A DNA stretch of 64,000 bases, from NCBI GenBank assembly GCA_964019135.1, contig OZ025263.1, positions 33,954,133 through 34,018,132 of the forward strand. The letters are read 5' to 3'. The notes under the pieces are model-generated. The model did no database searches and was not told where the DNA came from. It saw only the letters and a program-made list of their open reading frames with translations. This document shows positions 35,974 to 48,629 of this stretch, piece by piece (positions within the stretch are counted from its first letter, which is position 1; each line of letters begins with the position of its first letter). The DNA comes from Arenicola marina. Lineage: Eukaryota > Annelida > Polychaeta > Arenicolidae. A program made the translations under genes and the position numbers.

Positions 35974-36825
35974 TCAGGGTTGTGTAGCCCTCTTGTACAC
36001 CACATCTTGGCGCCCCATGACTTTATGCACTTTGTAGCCGCGCTTAGCCACCGGCGAGTTTAGCGCTTTGAGTTTTTGGGACGTACACTTTGGTCATCCC
36101 TGAACCCCAAACTCTACCGTTAAAACGTCAAACGTTATTTTATCGAACGGAATAGTCTCTAGGATCTCTACTTCAGGACCTTTTACATCCAGGGAGAAGT
36201 AATCGACGTGGCTGATCTGGAGAGCCTTGAGAATGGAGTACAACGGAAGGCAGGGGATCTCCACATGTCCTGATAACCGCTTCTTATCCGTTATCGCTCC
36301 CAGGCGGCTTTTCTCCATCAGGTTCGTCAAACCGCCCATCATGTTAGCCACCGTGAATCTAAGAACCGTTGCCCTAGGAACGGGACTCAAACAGCCATTT
36401 ACCAGGTTCACCCGTCTCTTCTGGCGAACAGTCTCGAAGTAAGTGGGGTTAGCTTCGATTAGCCAACCGGTCCAGTTGCGAGATTTCTCAAAGAACAATG
36501 AATGGGAGAAGGCTTCTCTCTGGGCAGCTCCACACTCGATGAAAAATCCATTTCTCTTCTTGCCCAGCATTTGATCCACCAGTTTGGATTGTCCAATCTG
36601 TGAGTAGTGCGTCCGCCCAGGCTGCTCCAGCTGTAACGGTCCTGGAGCGGGCGCCACAAACAATGTGTTTTCTGATGTGTTCAATGAGGGCCTCGTCCTC
36701 CTGATGAGCACCCACCAGGTGGGCGGGGAGGGTCTGCACACCCTCAACAACATCTGGCGGTTCTCTCTCAACAACATCCGACGGTTCTCTTTCAACAGAA
36801 TCAAATTGTCTTCTCTCAACAACAT
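35974..36825 (-). pseudogene. FkbM methyltransferase copy B
   Basis: Second tandem copy, near identical to A. It has the same +1 frame change between HIRKHIV and VAPAPGP, and TGA at 36094-36096 followed by 39 open codons to 35974. NGFFIECGAA and LIEANPTYF are kept, but the key FkbM motif is DVKGPE instead of DVEGPE, a charge reversal at the acidic residue. This change is shared with copy D. The start shown (LLREDNLILLKENRRMLLREN) is in the core frame and is probably not the native N-terminus; the acidic VEREPSDVVEREPPDVVE frame looks more natural. Confidence 0.8.
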
Positions 36826-37508
36826 AACCCCCCCCCTCTCCCCCCCCCCCCCCCGCCGTGAATATCAAATGGTCCTAACATGAGGTGTTGTTCAGCCTAA
36901 TGAAATTGTACGACGTCACGCTTTTGTCTTAAAGTGTTCATTATGTGGAAGAATGCGCCGGGGAACCGACCTAGTCGTGTTTTATTAATGTGAATGTGTC
37001 TTATCTAAATAATAAACGACATAACAGTGCATTATCTTGATAATAAGCGAACATTCTCTTCATAATGAACAGTTGCTGTTAATATTAATTCAGTATTGTA
37101 ATCACTCGAGCCGAGCTTAGCTGGGGCGAAAAAGCTGATGTCAGAACTTGCAAATTTCAAGACGAACATTGGAATGCATACGTATTTTTAGATAAACGAA
37201 AAGACCCACGGGATTTCGGGATTTAACTACAAGACAAAATAGCCTTATTTTACATGGAAAAGAGGTTGATAATACTCACACTTATTCAATACATGTATAT
37301 CACTTTAACAACCTGAATGAACTGTTCGACGCTTTAGTTTCCGCATATTTTAACGAGATCTACGTTTACATAAACCTTAATACCTGGTTTAGTTCGGTTC
37401 TGTTTGAGTGTTACGAATTATTTCGGACGTGAACCGGCAAGACTTTTTGTATAACACCATTTGATTTATCACAAATTTCCTTTATAACAAATAATTCGCT
37501 TAAGAAGC

Positions 37509-38360
37509 TCAGGGTTGTGTAGCCCTCTTGTACACCACATCTTGGCGCCCCAGGACTTTATGCACCTTGTAGCCGCGCTTAGCCACCGGCGAGTTTAGCG
37601 CTTTGAGTTTTTGGGACGTACACTTTGGTCATCCCTGAACCCCAAACTTTCCCGTTAAAACGTCAAACGTTATTTTATCGAACGGAATAGTGTCTAGGAT
37701 CTCTACTTCAGGGCCTTCTACATCCAGGGAGAAGTAATCGACGTGGCTGATCTAGAGAGCCTTGAGAATGGAGTACAACGGAAGGCAGGGAACCTCCACA
37801 TGTCCTGATAACCGCTTCCTATCCGTTATCCCTCCCAGGCGGCTTTTCTCCATCAGGTTCGTCAAACCGCCCATCATGTTAGCCACCGTGAATCTAAGAA
37901 CCGTTGCCCTAGGAACGGGACTCAAACAGCCATTTACCAGGTTCACCCGCCTCTTCTGGCGAACAGTCTCGAAGTAAGTGGGGTTAGCTTCGATTAGCCA
38001 ACCGGTCCAGTTGCGAGATTTCTCAATGAACAATGAATGGGGGAAGGCTTCTCTCTGGGCAGCTCCACACTCGATGAAAAATCCATTTCTCTTCTTGCCC
38101 AGCATTTGATCCACCAGTTTGGATTGTCCAATCTGTGAGTAGTGCGTCCGCCCAGGCTGCTCCAGCTTGAACGGTCCTGGAGCGGGCGCCACAAACAATG
38201 TGTTTTCTGATGTGTTCAACGAGGGCCTCGTCCTCCTGATGAGCACCCACCCGGTGGGCGGGGAGGGTCTGCACACCCTCAACAACATCTGGCGGTTCTC
38301 TCTCAACAACATCCGACGGTTCTCTCTCAACAGAATCAAATTGTCTTCTCTCAACAACAT
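37509..38360 (-). pseudogene. FkbM methyltransferase copy C
   Basis: Third tandem copy. It keeps the intact DVEGPEVEIL motif but has an additional CAG-to-TAG at 37752-37754 (ILKAL-stop-ISHVDYF), which the other copies lack. It has the shared frame change near the HIVCGA stretch, and the shared TGA at 37629-37631 with the 39-codon tail open (KVLGRQDVVYKR, Met to Leu). The 5' edge is the C-run at 38363-38377. Confidence 0.8.
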
Positions 38361-39031
38361 AACCCCCCCCCCCCCCCGCCGTGAATATCAAATGGTTCTA
38401 ACATGAGGTGTTGTTCAGCCTTATGAAATTGTACGACGTCACGCTGTTGTCTTAAAGTGTTCATTATGTGGAAGAATGCGCCGGGGAACCGACCTAGTCG
38501 TGTTTTATTAACGTGAATGTGTGTTATCTAAATAATAAACGACATAACAGTGCATTATCTTGATAATAAGCGAACATTCTCTTCATAATGAACAGTTGTT
38601 GTTAATATTAATTCAGTATTGTAATCACTCGAGCCGAGCTTAGCTGGGGCGAAAAAGCTGATGTCAGAACTTGCAAATTTCAAGACGAACATTGGAATGC
38701 ATACGTATTTTTAGATAAACGAAAAGATCCACGGGATTTCGGGATTTAACTACAAGACAAAATAGCCTTATTTCACATGGAAAAGAGGTTGGTAATACTC
38801 ACACTTATTCAATACATGTATATCACTTTAACAACCTGAATGAACTGTTCGACGCTTCAGTTTCCGCATATTTTAAAGAGATCAACGTTTACATAAACCT
38901 TAATACCTGATTTAGTTCGGTTCTGTTTGAGTGTTACGAATTATTTCGGACGTGAACCGGCAAGACTCTTTGTATAACACCATTTGATTTATCACAAATG
39001 TCCCTTATGACAAATAATTCGCTTAAGAAGC

Positions 39032-39890
39032 TCAGGGTTGTGTAGCCCTCTTGTACACCACATCTTGGCGCCCCATGACTTTATGCACCTTGTAGCCGCG
39101 CTTAGCCACCGGCGAGTTTAGCGCTTTGAGTTTTTGGGACGTGCACTTTGGTCATCCCTGAACCCCAAACTCTACCGTTAAAACGTCAAACGTTATTTTA
39201 TCGAACGGAATAGTCTCTAGGATCTCTACTTCAGGACCTTTTACATCCAGGGAGAAGTAATCGACGTGGCTGATCTGGAGAGCCTTGAGAATGGAGTACA
39301 ACGGAAGGCAGGGGATCTCCACATGTCCTGATAACCGCTTCTTATCCGTTATCGCTCCCAGGCGGCTTTTCTCCATCAGGTTCGTCAAACCGCCCATCAT
39401 GTTAGCCACCGTGAATCTAAGAACCGTTGCCCTAGGAACGGGACTCAAACAGCCATTTACCAGGTTCACCCGTCTCTTCTGGCGAACAGTCTCGAAGTAA
39501 GTGGGGTTAGCTTCGATTAGCCAACCGGTCCAGTTGCGAGATTTCTCAAAGAACAATGAATGAGAGAAGGCTTCTCTCTGGGCAGCTCCACACTCGATGA
39601 AAAATCCATTTCTCTTCTTGCCCAGCATTTGATCCACCAGTTTGGATTGTCCAATCTGTGAGTAGTGCGTCCGCCCAGGCTGCTCCAGCTGTAACGGTCC
39701 TGGAGCGGGCGCCACAAACAATGTGTTTTCTGATGTGTTCAATGAGGGCCTCGTCCTCCTGATGAGCACCCACCAGGTGGGCGGGGAGGGTCTGCACACC
39801 CTCAACAACATCTGGCGGTTCTCTCTCAACAACATCCGACGGTTCTCTTTCAACAGAATCAAATTGTCTTCTCTCAACAACATAACCCCC
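39032..39890 (-). pseudogene. FkbM methyltransferase copy D
   Basis: Fourth tandem copy, nearly identical to B including DVKGPE. Shared frame change and shared TGA (39152-39154) with a 39-codon open tail. In this copy the core frame runs back through the C-run (glycines on the minus strand) to a methionine at 39937, but that is chance reading of non-coding amplicon sequence. B and D resembling each other more than C suggests the block was duplicated as a pair or converted. Confidence 0.8.
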
Positions 39891-40960
39891 CCCCCCCTCC
39901 CCCCCCCCCCGCCGTGAATATCAAATGGTCCTAACATGAGGTGTTGTTCAGCCTAATGAAATTGTACGACGTCACGCTTTTGTCTTAAAGTGTTCATTAT
40001 GTGGAAGAATGCGCCGGGGAACCGACCTAGTCGTGTTTTATTAATGTGAATGTGTCTTATCTAAATAATAAACGACATAACAGTGCATTATCTTGATAAT
40101 AAGCGAACATTCTCTTCATAATGAACAGTTGCTGTTAATATTAATTCAGTATTGTAATCACTCGAGCCGAGCTTAGCTGGGGCGAAAAAGCTGATGTCAG
40201 AACTTGCAAATTTCAAGACGAACATTGCAATGCATACGTATTTTTTATATAAACGAAAAGACCCAGGGGAAGGGGGCACTATATTTTGTTAGGTACATAC
40301 ATATGTGCAACCCAAATGACCCCTTTTTCGCCTTTTTTCTCTCGATCATCGGAGAAGAAATCTAAAATTTCTCTCGATGTACCCTTCTTAGACTGAAGTT
40401 TTATAAAAAAAATTGTAGCTTTGGCTATATATTCCAGTTGATATCGAAAGTGTTCAATTAATTACCCTCCATATACATTGCCATGACTGTTAGTGTTTAT
40501 TTTGGATGCCTTTTTAAGTATAAAGCACTCTATCAATGACCACAAAATCTGGCATGTTTCTCTCGCTCTCCATATGGCTTCCATGGTCTGGGCGGCACAC
40601 CCCTATCACGGTTATATTGTAGTATCCCCCCCCCCCCACGGGCGAAAAGGTAGGACGGCAAGGCAGTTGAGACCCGCACTACGAATTGTGACCTACAACC
40701 CATATTTCCAGTGTGAACAAAAGATAGATATCGGGGGGGGGGGGAGGCTAAGACACCCGGCCTGTCGTAAGAGCAACATTTACCAATCATTCCAACCCCC
40801 CCCACCCCCCCGATCGCAAGTTATCAGTGACTTCCCCCCTTTTCAAATCCCTAGATCCACCCCTACTACTGTAGAACGATCTGGTAGAGGGAAGACATCC
40901 AAAATTCGTGTGGTGCATCAAGTTACTGGGGGGGGAGGGGGGGTGGAGAGACACTTTAAA
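39886..40960. repeat. Amplicon block X, second full copy
   Basis: Matches 31291-32330, including the poly-C start, AACGACATAACAGTGCATTA, and the C-runs near 40626 and 40795. Non-coding. Confidence 0.85.
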
Positions 40961-42311
40961 TGAGGGCGTTACCCAAGATAGGAGAAGGTAGACACCCAAA
41001 GTTGGGGTGGTAGCCTACGTTAGTAGGCAGGGAGACACCAGTTAGGGAAGGGGAGACGCCCCAAATTATGGGAGGGGAGACACCCCGTTTTCACATTCCT
41101 AGATCCGCCCCTCCTACTGCAGAGATATGTCTTAGGGAGGGCGTAGGCCGACACAGGGATGGGGAGGGAAGTGCACAAGCCAAGTTCGGGCGCTACCCAA
41201 CGTTACGAGAGAGGACACCGTAGGTTAGCGGAGGGGGCACACCCCGAGTTGGGGTGGTACACCCTTTTTCTTGTGGAGAGACATTCAAAATTCGGCGCTT
41301 CCCCAAAATAGAGAAGGGAAAACACCTCAAGGTAGGGGAGGAGAGAGACCCCAAGTTTGGCAAGGGGAGAGACCCCAAGCGGGTGTGACCCCCATTTGGG
41401 GTCCTACCAGAAGTTAGGGGACGGGAGACACCAGAAGTTAGGGGAGGGGAGACGCCCTAAGGTAAGGTGATACCCGAAGTTAGGGGAGGGGAGACACCCT
41501 AATTTAGGAGAGGGGAGACATCCTAAGGTCAGGTGATACCCCAAGTTAGGGGAGGGGAGACATCATAAGGTCAAGTGATACCCCAAGTTAGGGGAGGGGA
41601 GACACCCTAAGGTCAGGTGATACCCCAAGTTAGGGGAGGGGAGACACCCTAAGGTCAGGTGATACCCCAAGTTAGGGGAGGGAAGACACCCTAAGGTCAG
41701 GTGATACCCCAAGTCAGGGGAGGGGAGACAGCCTAAGGTCAGGTGATACCCCAAGTTAGGGGATGGGAGACATCCTAAGGTCAGGTGATACCCCAAGTTA
41801 GGGGAGACAGCCTAAGGTCAGGTGATACCCCAAGTCAGGGGAGGGGATACACCCTTTATTTAGTAGAGGGGAGACAGCCTAAGGTCAGGTGATACCCCAA
41901 GTTAGGGGAGGGGATACACCCTAAGGTCAGGTGATACCCCAAGTTAGGGGAGGGGAGACACCCTAAGGTCAGGTGATACCCCAAGTTAGGGAAAGGGAGA
42001 CATCCTAAGGTCAGGTGATACCCCAAGTTAGGGGAGACAGCCTAAGGTCAGGTGATACCCCAAGTCAGGGGAGGGGATACACCCTTTATTTAGTAGAGGG
42101 GAGACAGCCTAAGGTCAGGTGATACCCCAAGTTAGGGGAGGGGATACACCCTAAGGTCAGGTGATACCCGAATTTAGGGGAGGGGAGACACCCTAAGATC
42201 AGCTGATACCCCAAGTTAGGGGAGGGGAGACACCCTCAGGTCAGGTGATACCCCAAGTTATTGGAGGGGATACACCCTAAGATAAGGTGATACCCCAAGT
42301 TAGGGGGGGGG
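40960..42311. repeat. 42-bp minisatellite, second array
   Basis: Degenerate up to ~41400, then ~20 well-kept 42-bp units. Short higher-order copies are visible (a unit pair with CCCTTTATTTAGTAGAGG at 41850 and 42080). The array breaks off at a G-run directly against LINE sequence at 42312. Confidence 0.9.
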
Positions 42312-43620
42312 GAGACCGTAGAGATAAATTAGCACTACAATACGCACTTAAGCTGAAGATAAATCCCAATAATCCTACTTTTGAAGACGTATTCCATCCA
42401 TAGTTTACAACACTATTTGAAAACAAACCAAAGACAATACCCACCTTAGGAATTCGAGTTAATAACCTTTTGACAAGGTACAATATCAATTTCAACGATA
42501 TACGAACCTGGCACCTCCCAGAAATCCCACCGTGGGAAATGGAATCTCCAAAAGTTCTGTCAGAACTAGCAACTTACAACAAATCTGACAGAGACCCATC
42601 ACAATTTATAGAACTTAAACATGCTATCCACAATCAACACCCCAATCATTCCTCAATATTAACCGATGGCTCAAAAGACTCCCACATGGCCGCTGCAGCT
42701 GTAGCTGGTGAGCACCAATGCAGCAACTGCCTCCCAGACCAATGTTCTATATATACCGCAGAAGCAATAGCTTTAATCATGGCACTTGAATATGTAGAAC
42801 AATCACTACATGACAAATTTATCATATATACAGATTCCCTGAATAGACCAATGTTCTATATATACCGCAGAAGCAATAGCTTTAATCATGGCACTTGAAT
42901 ATGTAGAACAATCACTACATGACAAATTTATCATATATTCAGATTCCCTATCATGTATAAAAGCCATCCCTTGATACAGGATATACTGATAAAATGTCAT
43001 TATTTAATATGCAATGGAAAGGCGGTATTGTTCTGCTGGATCCCTAGCCATATAGGCATAGAGGGCAATAGTCTAGCAGACGCTGCCGCCAAAGAGGCTC
43101 TGAATGACGACGTCCTTCCAGTCCAGTTTCCATACTCGGACTTGAAGCCGTACATCCAAAATGAAATTACTACAAATTGGCAGTCGTCGTGGGAGGAGCA
43201 ATCCTCCAATAAATTACAACGGCTTCAGCCTACTGTGGGTACCAAACGGCCAAGAATCCGCGGTAGGCGGAATGACGTTGTCATTCGAAGACTCCGAATT
43301 GGACATACGTACCTTACCCATTCCTACCTCCTCAAAGGAGAACCACCTCCCGAATGTGTACCCTGTCAGGAACCCCTGACAATGGAGCACATTCTGTTGA
43401 GATGCGTTGACTTCCAAGAAACAAGGGATGATTATTACAAATTTAAGACAACTTTTTAAAACTGTACCAAATCAAAAGATTTTAGACTATTTATCTGCAA
43501 TAAATCTAGTCAAATGTATGTGAAATCTAGTCAACATATACTGGCCTATACATATACTGTCAAACAGTACATTTATCTGTATTTATTAATCTCGAAAGTG
43601 TGGTTTTAGAAACCAACGTC
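42312..43620 (+). mobile_element. 5'-truncated I-clade LINE fragment with internal 109-bp duplication
   Basis: It begins inside ORF2 (DKLALQYALKLK region) and carries RNase H (TDGSKDS near 42663, AEAIALIMALEY) and the C-terminal cysteine cluster up to ~43440, then 3' UTR. The RNase H segment 42737-42845 is tandemly repeated at 42846-42950; 109 is not a multiple of three, so the frame is lost. A short deletion follows near 42967. More diverged from the two array copies than those are from each other, so it is an older insertion. Confidence 0.85.
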
Positions 43621-43639
43621 AACATTCATGGTTTTATAT

Positions 43640-44575
43640 AAAACCATCCAAAGTTTACAACACTATTTAAAAACAGACCAAAGACAATCATGCTATCCAC
43701 AGTCAACACCCCACCCATTTTCTCTGGGTGGCCGCTGCAGCTGTTGTTGGAGAACACCAGTGCAGCAACCGCCTCCCAGGCCAATGTTCTATATACACAG
43801 CCAAATCAGTGGCTCTAATAATAGCACTTGAATATATAGAAACCTCACTACATGACAAATTTATCATATACTCAGATTCCCTATCATGTATAAAAGCCAT
43901 AGAACATCACAAATTTCTTCGCGAAAATATAACCGAAACAACCTAGTGTCGACACACTTTATTGATGTCAGATGATAGAACAAGGTATATAGAATATATA
44001 AACACTATGATTATTCGAGCACACATTATAATAAAAGCTACAGTCGATACCCTACTAACGTCGAAGGATTTTAACATTGTTACCGTTGTGCCCCTAGAGA
44101 AGCGGGCTTGCCTGGGGGCGCATGCGCCAAATCACAAATATGAACATCCCTTCATAGAGGATATACTGATAAAATGTCATTATTTAATATGCAATGGAAA
44201 GGCGGTAGTGTTCTGCTGGATCCCTAGCCATATAGGCATAGAGGGCAATAGTCTGGCAGACGCTGCCGCCAAAGAGGCTCTGAATGACGACGTGCTTCCA
44301 GTCCAGTTTCCATACTCGGACTAAATTATTAAAAAGTGGCAGTCGTCCTGGGACGAACAATCCTAAAATAAATTACAACGGCTTCAGCCTACTGTGGGTA
44401 CCAAACGGCCACGAATCCGCGGTAGGCGGAGGGACGTTGTCATTCGGAGACTGCGAATTGGACATGCGTGCCTCACCCATTGCTATCTCCTCAAAGGAGA
44501 ACCACCTCCTGAATGTGTTCACTGTCAGGAACCCCTGACAGTGAAGCACATTCCCTTGACGATTCTATCGTTCTT
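43640..44575 (+). mobile_element. Second, more rearranged LINE fragment
   Basis: A short piece of the linker is joined to RNase H (AAAAVVGEHQCSNRLPGQCSIYTA near 43730, YSDSLSCIKAI near 43870), then, after an insertion at 43915-44130, the WIPSHIGIEGNSLADAAAKEAL end (44215-44285) and the C-terminal cysteine cluster. Frames are broken by several deletions. It probably came from a tandem or nested duplication of the neighbouring fragment. Confidence 0.8.
43915..44130. mobile_element. 216-bp insertion of unknown family
   Basis: Interrupts the LINE fragment between YSDSLSCIKAIEHHK and its continuation. ATCACAAAT occurs on both sides (43906-43914 and 44131-44139), a 9-bp target duplication. I see no terminal inverted repeats or coding capacity. 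Confidence 0.6.
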
Positions 44576-46418
44576 GAGTCCTCTCTCCGGTTTAACCTAA
44601 AACAAATACAGTTGTACACATAGCCTACTGTAATATGTTTTGTTGTATTTCTCGTTATGTTCCACGTTTTCTTGTTCTTTGTGCAATTGTGATGTTTAAC
44701 TGACTGTTTCTTGTACTCCTCCATGCGGATGGGAAATATGAAGCTCAAATAAAATATTGCTTTACGAATGGAATGACGTCATAGCTGTATAGTTTAGTTT
44801 AGAAAGACATTTTCCCCTGGGCACACACACTTTGCGGGTACCCCATGTCGTCTTTGTCAGCACATTTTGTTTGTAACAATTATAAACCGCAAGGGTAACA
44901 TGACCCTAAGTGTATTCCACACTTTTCTGGAAGCCCATGGCAATCGAGTCACATTTTATCACAAGTCGAAATCCAATAACAATAATTCTACAAGCGCCTG
45001 CATAAGGACTAGTTATCCCCTTACCCCCTCCGCCCCAACCCACCCCGGGAAAACACGGAACCTCCAGCCCCCCATACTCTCTGCCCTTACTCTCTACGGA
45101 CTGTATCCCCACACCCTCCGCCCCCCCCCCCCTCCGCCCCCCCCCCCCCCATCCCACATCGTGTCATACACAATAACCAACTTGTCAACCTACCTGACAA
45201 CAACCACCACCTAGACCCAATGCCCCCCCCCCCACCCCTCGCCCGCCGCGCTGGTGACACGTTACTAGTGGCGCCATCTAGTTGGAGATCCCCGGGGCCC
45301 AATGGGCCGACCCGATACTCACTGGAAGCTCGTTACCCGCGACAAAAAGCGAAGGCGGCTGGCTGGGTGAGTCCAGTGTCCTGTGGATGTACGTGACAAC
45401 CTTAACAGAGCCAACCAAATCACAGTGCACCAACGCTGCTACCAGCCAAGGTAGGTTTTACTAAAACGATAATGTTGAACGGTATAATGCAAAATGCGAA
45501 AGAATTATAATTGTTTATAGTTATACCAAGCACATATATAAAGACACCGATATTTAAAATTATTTATTTCAATGAAAAAGCTCGGTCGGGATTCTCATCA
45601 AGACCGGAACGAATTGCGTTCACTTGAGGCACCCTCGCAAGCTTATTCTTATATACTTTTCTTTTAGGCGAGGGCAGGTGAGTGGCTAGAAATATATTTC
45701 TATATGTACGGTCGAAGCGCCTAGCAAATATACATAACGAGTGACACCACATCAGTCATTATTGATATTTAACACTGTACGGCACAGAATAGCAGTCATA
45801 TATATACATGTATAGGAAATACAAGCATTTTTTCTGATGCAAGTCCGCAAGTGTAGCGGTTGGTCATGGTAGCAGACATACACTGGTCTTTTGGTCAGCT
45901 AACGATTTTCTTATCGCAGTAATTTAGCTCAAGAAAACTGTTTTAAGGTTAGATCTACTCTTATTAGTTCAACAACAAAAAGAGTTGACCATATAGGCCA
46001 CGTGCAGGTTTCTATGCCCGGTGAACCAATTAAAAATCTCCCTAACGTACGCTACGTTGTTAAATAACATTTATGTATGATGTATATATATGTATAAACA
46101 AAGAAGCTTTTTAATAGCTGATAATCCTAAATGGTCGACATACGCAATTACAAGTAGTACACTACTTACGGCTACTTACGTGCTCAAATCGTTCAGAAGA
46201 GTAGTGGCCTTCCCACTTACCAAAGGACTTTTTCATACGCAATATGCCATCGCGCGAGAGCGAGACCGAAGACGCGAGAAATGACAATGTGTCTTCATAG
46301 AAACGAGCACATTTTCGCCAAAATGAATAAGTTGTTCATATTCGCTGTTTACCACAAAGCTTCCGAGAGGTCAGCAGATCACGTGACGACGCACCGAGCA
46401 GACGACACGGCGGGTAAA
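44576..46418. other. Intergenic region upstream of the spliced gene
   Basis: AATAAA lies near 44749 after a TTTGTGCAATTGTGATG stretch that looks like a 3' UTR or LINE tail; no coding sequence can be tied to it. C-runs lie at 45121-45150 and 45223-45232. A possible unspliced leader with a GT donor (CCAAGGTAGG near 45448) could be a non-coding first exon, unproven. A GC-richer stretch (46250-46418) just before the first coding exon is the best promoter or 5' UTR candidate. Confidence 0.35.
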
Positions 46419-46685
46419 ATGGCGGGAATTCCCTTGGATGTCTACAGGAGTCCGCTGACCGCCCGGGGGGCTGCCCCGGCGGCCGTGAAGTGCTCCCCGC
46501 GCAGCCCGGTCCTGCGCAGCCTGGAAGGGGAGTTCCTGAACGACGGGGTGAAGACCCACGTGCTGAGCCGCTCCAGACGGCGACCCATCATTCCGCAGTA
46601 TGAGGCGAGGGAAGACCCGGCCTCGGCGGGGTACTTCCAGACCGCGCTCGCCCAGGTTGTGCTCAACCTGACCCTCTCAGACACG
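46419..46685 (+). CDS. Exon 1 of a modular, likely ciliary/axonemal protein
   Basis: I chose ATG 46419 because of its strong context (AAAATGG) and because family-like sequence starts there (MAGIPLDVYRSPLT). The exon codes 89 residues and ends in phase 0 at ACACG/GTAGGA. It holds module 1: EGEFLNDGVKTHVLSRSRRR then PIIPQYEAREDPASAGYF. The same pattern (E-x-x-F-[IL]-N-D, basic run, P-x-Y-[DE]-x-x-x-D, YF) returns in exons 2 and 4. Short Pro/Tyr/Asp-Pro modules of this kind are typical of microtubule inner or associated proteins of cilia and sperm tails (for example the SPMIP/CIMIP groups), but I cannot name an orthologue. An in-frame upstream ATG at 46281 is possible but less likely. Confidence 0.6.
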
Positions 46686-46704
46686 GTAGGACCTTACACA
46701 GCGG

Positions 46705-48010
46705 TAGATATAGGTCCAGAGATATAGGCTCAGAGATACAGGTCCAGAGATACAGGGTCAGAGATACAGGTCCAGAGATACAGGCTCTGAAACATAGGTC
46801 CGGAGATATAGGCCGGGAGATATAGGTCCGGAGATATAGGCCCAGATATATAGATCCGCAGATATAGACCCCTAGATATATTCCCAGAGATATAGGTCCA
46901 GAAAAATAGGTCCGGAGATATAGACCCGGAGATCTGGCCCGGAGATATAGGTCCACACGAGGCCCAGAAAATATAGGTCCAGAGATATAGGTCCAGCGAT
47001 ATAGGTCCAGAGATATAGACCCCGAGATATACGTCCGGAGATATAGACCCCGAGATATACGTCCGGAGATATAGGCCCAGAGATATAGGACCCAAGATAT
47101 ATGCCCAGAGATATAGACTCTGAGATATAGGTCCGGAGATATAGGCCAGGAGATATAGGCCCAGATATATAGATCCGCAGATATAGACCCCTAGATATAT
47201 TCCCAGATATATAGGTCTAGAGATATATATCCGGAGTTATAGGCCAGGAGATATAGGCCCGGAGATATAGGTCCAGAGAAACAGGCCCTGAGATATAGGT
47301 CCGGAGATTTAGGCCCGGAGATATATGTCCAGAGATATAGGTCCAGAGATATAGGCCAGGAGATTTAGGTCCAGAGATATAGGCCCGGAGATATAGGCCC
47401 CTAGATATAGGTCAAGATATATAGACCCCTAGATATAGGTCAGAGATATAGGCCCGGAGATATAGGTCCAGAGATATAGGTCCAGAGATATAGGCCCGGA
47501 GATATAGGTGCGGAGATATAGGCCCAGATATATAGATCCGCAGATAGAGACCCCTAGATATATTCCCAGATATATAGGTCCGGAGATATAGGCCCGGAAA
47601 TATAGGTCCAGAGATATAGGTCCAGAGATATAGGCCCGGAAATATAGGTCCAGAGATATAGGTCCAGATATATAGGTCCAGAGATATAGGTCCGGAGATT
47701 TAGGCCCGAAGATATAGGTCCACAGACACAGGCCTAGAGATACAGGCCCAGAGATATAGATCCAGATATATAGGCTCAGAGATATAGATCAGCAGATATA
47801 GACCCCTAGATATACTCCCAGAGATATAGGCCCGAAGATGTAGACCCCTAGATATATTCCCAGAGATATAGGTCCAGAGATATAGACCCGGATATATAGG
47901 TCCAGAGATATAGGCCCGAAGAAATAGACCCAAAGATATAGACCCCTAGATATATCCCCAGAGTTATAGACCCGGGGATATAGACCCGGAGATATAGACT
48001 CTAGATATAG
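46705..48010. repeat. 14-bp GGTCCAGAGATATA minisatellite filling intron 1
   Basis: About 90 copies of a 14-bp unit with GATATA constant and the first half variable (GGTCCAGA, GGCCCGGA, GACCCCTA). It starts about 20 bases after the exon 1 donor. Larger blocks recur (GATCCGCAGATATAGACCCC near 46854, 47173, 47537). Confidence 0.95.
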
Positions 48011-48302
48011 CAAGTGGTGTCCACCCCCCCCCCCCCCTCCCTCCCTCTGACGGTGCAAATATTGCGTATGCTTATTCCTCTACTCGTCATCCTACCCCGA
48101 TATCGATCTAATCTTTACGTTGAGCTATCTTCAGTAATTAGGCACTTTAAAATATTGATGATTTCGTGCATGGAAATCGAATATGGCTGTCCTTACTATA
48201 TATATATGATTAACAATGAGGAGTTGCAGCTGCTTGGGTATGACACTGGTAAGTCTTTTCGTGTACATCACTAGAGATTTTGAACGTCCGAGTATTCCAC
48301 AG

Positions 48303-48629
48303 GAAATTCCTCCAGCGCGAAAAAGCTTCAACAAGTTGAGCAGCCGGCGGCTCTGCAAGAAAACCCCGAGCCCTGGAGAATTAACAGAGCGTGAAAACAC
48401 CTTTATCAACGACGCCATTCCGACCGAGAAGCGAAGGACGCCGTTCAAGGACACGCTGCTTCCCAACTACGACGGCCAAACTGACCCCCACAGCCAGAGT
48501 TACTTCCGGCGGAGTGACGTCACCATGCTGGTCAACCAACAGAAGTTCCGCGAACTTCCGGTGATGTCGCGGCGCCATCGCCCTCTGACCCCTGTGACCC
48601 CATCGGGAAGGTCATCTGGGAGTAGACGG
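48303..48629 (+). CDS. Exon 2 of the modular ciliary-type gene
   Basis: The acceptor is TTCCACAG at 48295-48302; the exon enters in phase 0 and codes EIPPARKSFNKLSSRRLCKK onward. Module 2 is the best preserved: ENTFINDAIPTEKRRTPFKD, then LLPNYDGQTDPHSQSYFRRS and DVTML. It ends at AGACGG/GTAAGT (48629), giving 109 residues in phase 0. A second donor 54 bases later (CAG/GTAAGT at 48684) fits the U1 consensus even better and would lengthen the exon to 48683, adding 18 residues (VSPLTFVAQSGRSSGNGQ). The C-terminal SGRSSG phrase is the repeated part. Confidence 0.65.

Noticed and set aside
45282-45464. 60-codon plus-strand frame ending near a GT donor, possible upstream coding exon
   Set aside because: No matching acceptor or family resemblance; at best a non-coding leader, noted only in the intergenic entry.
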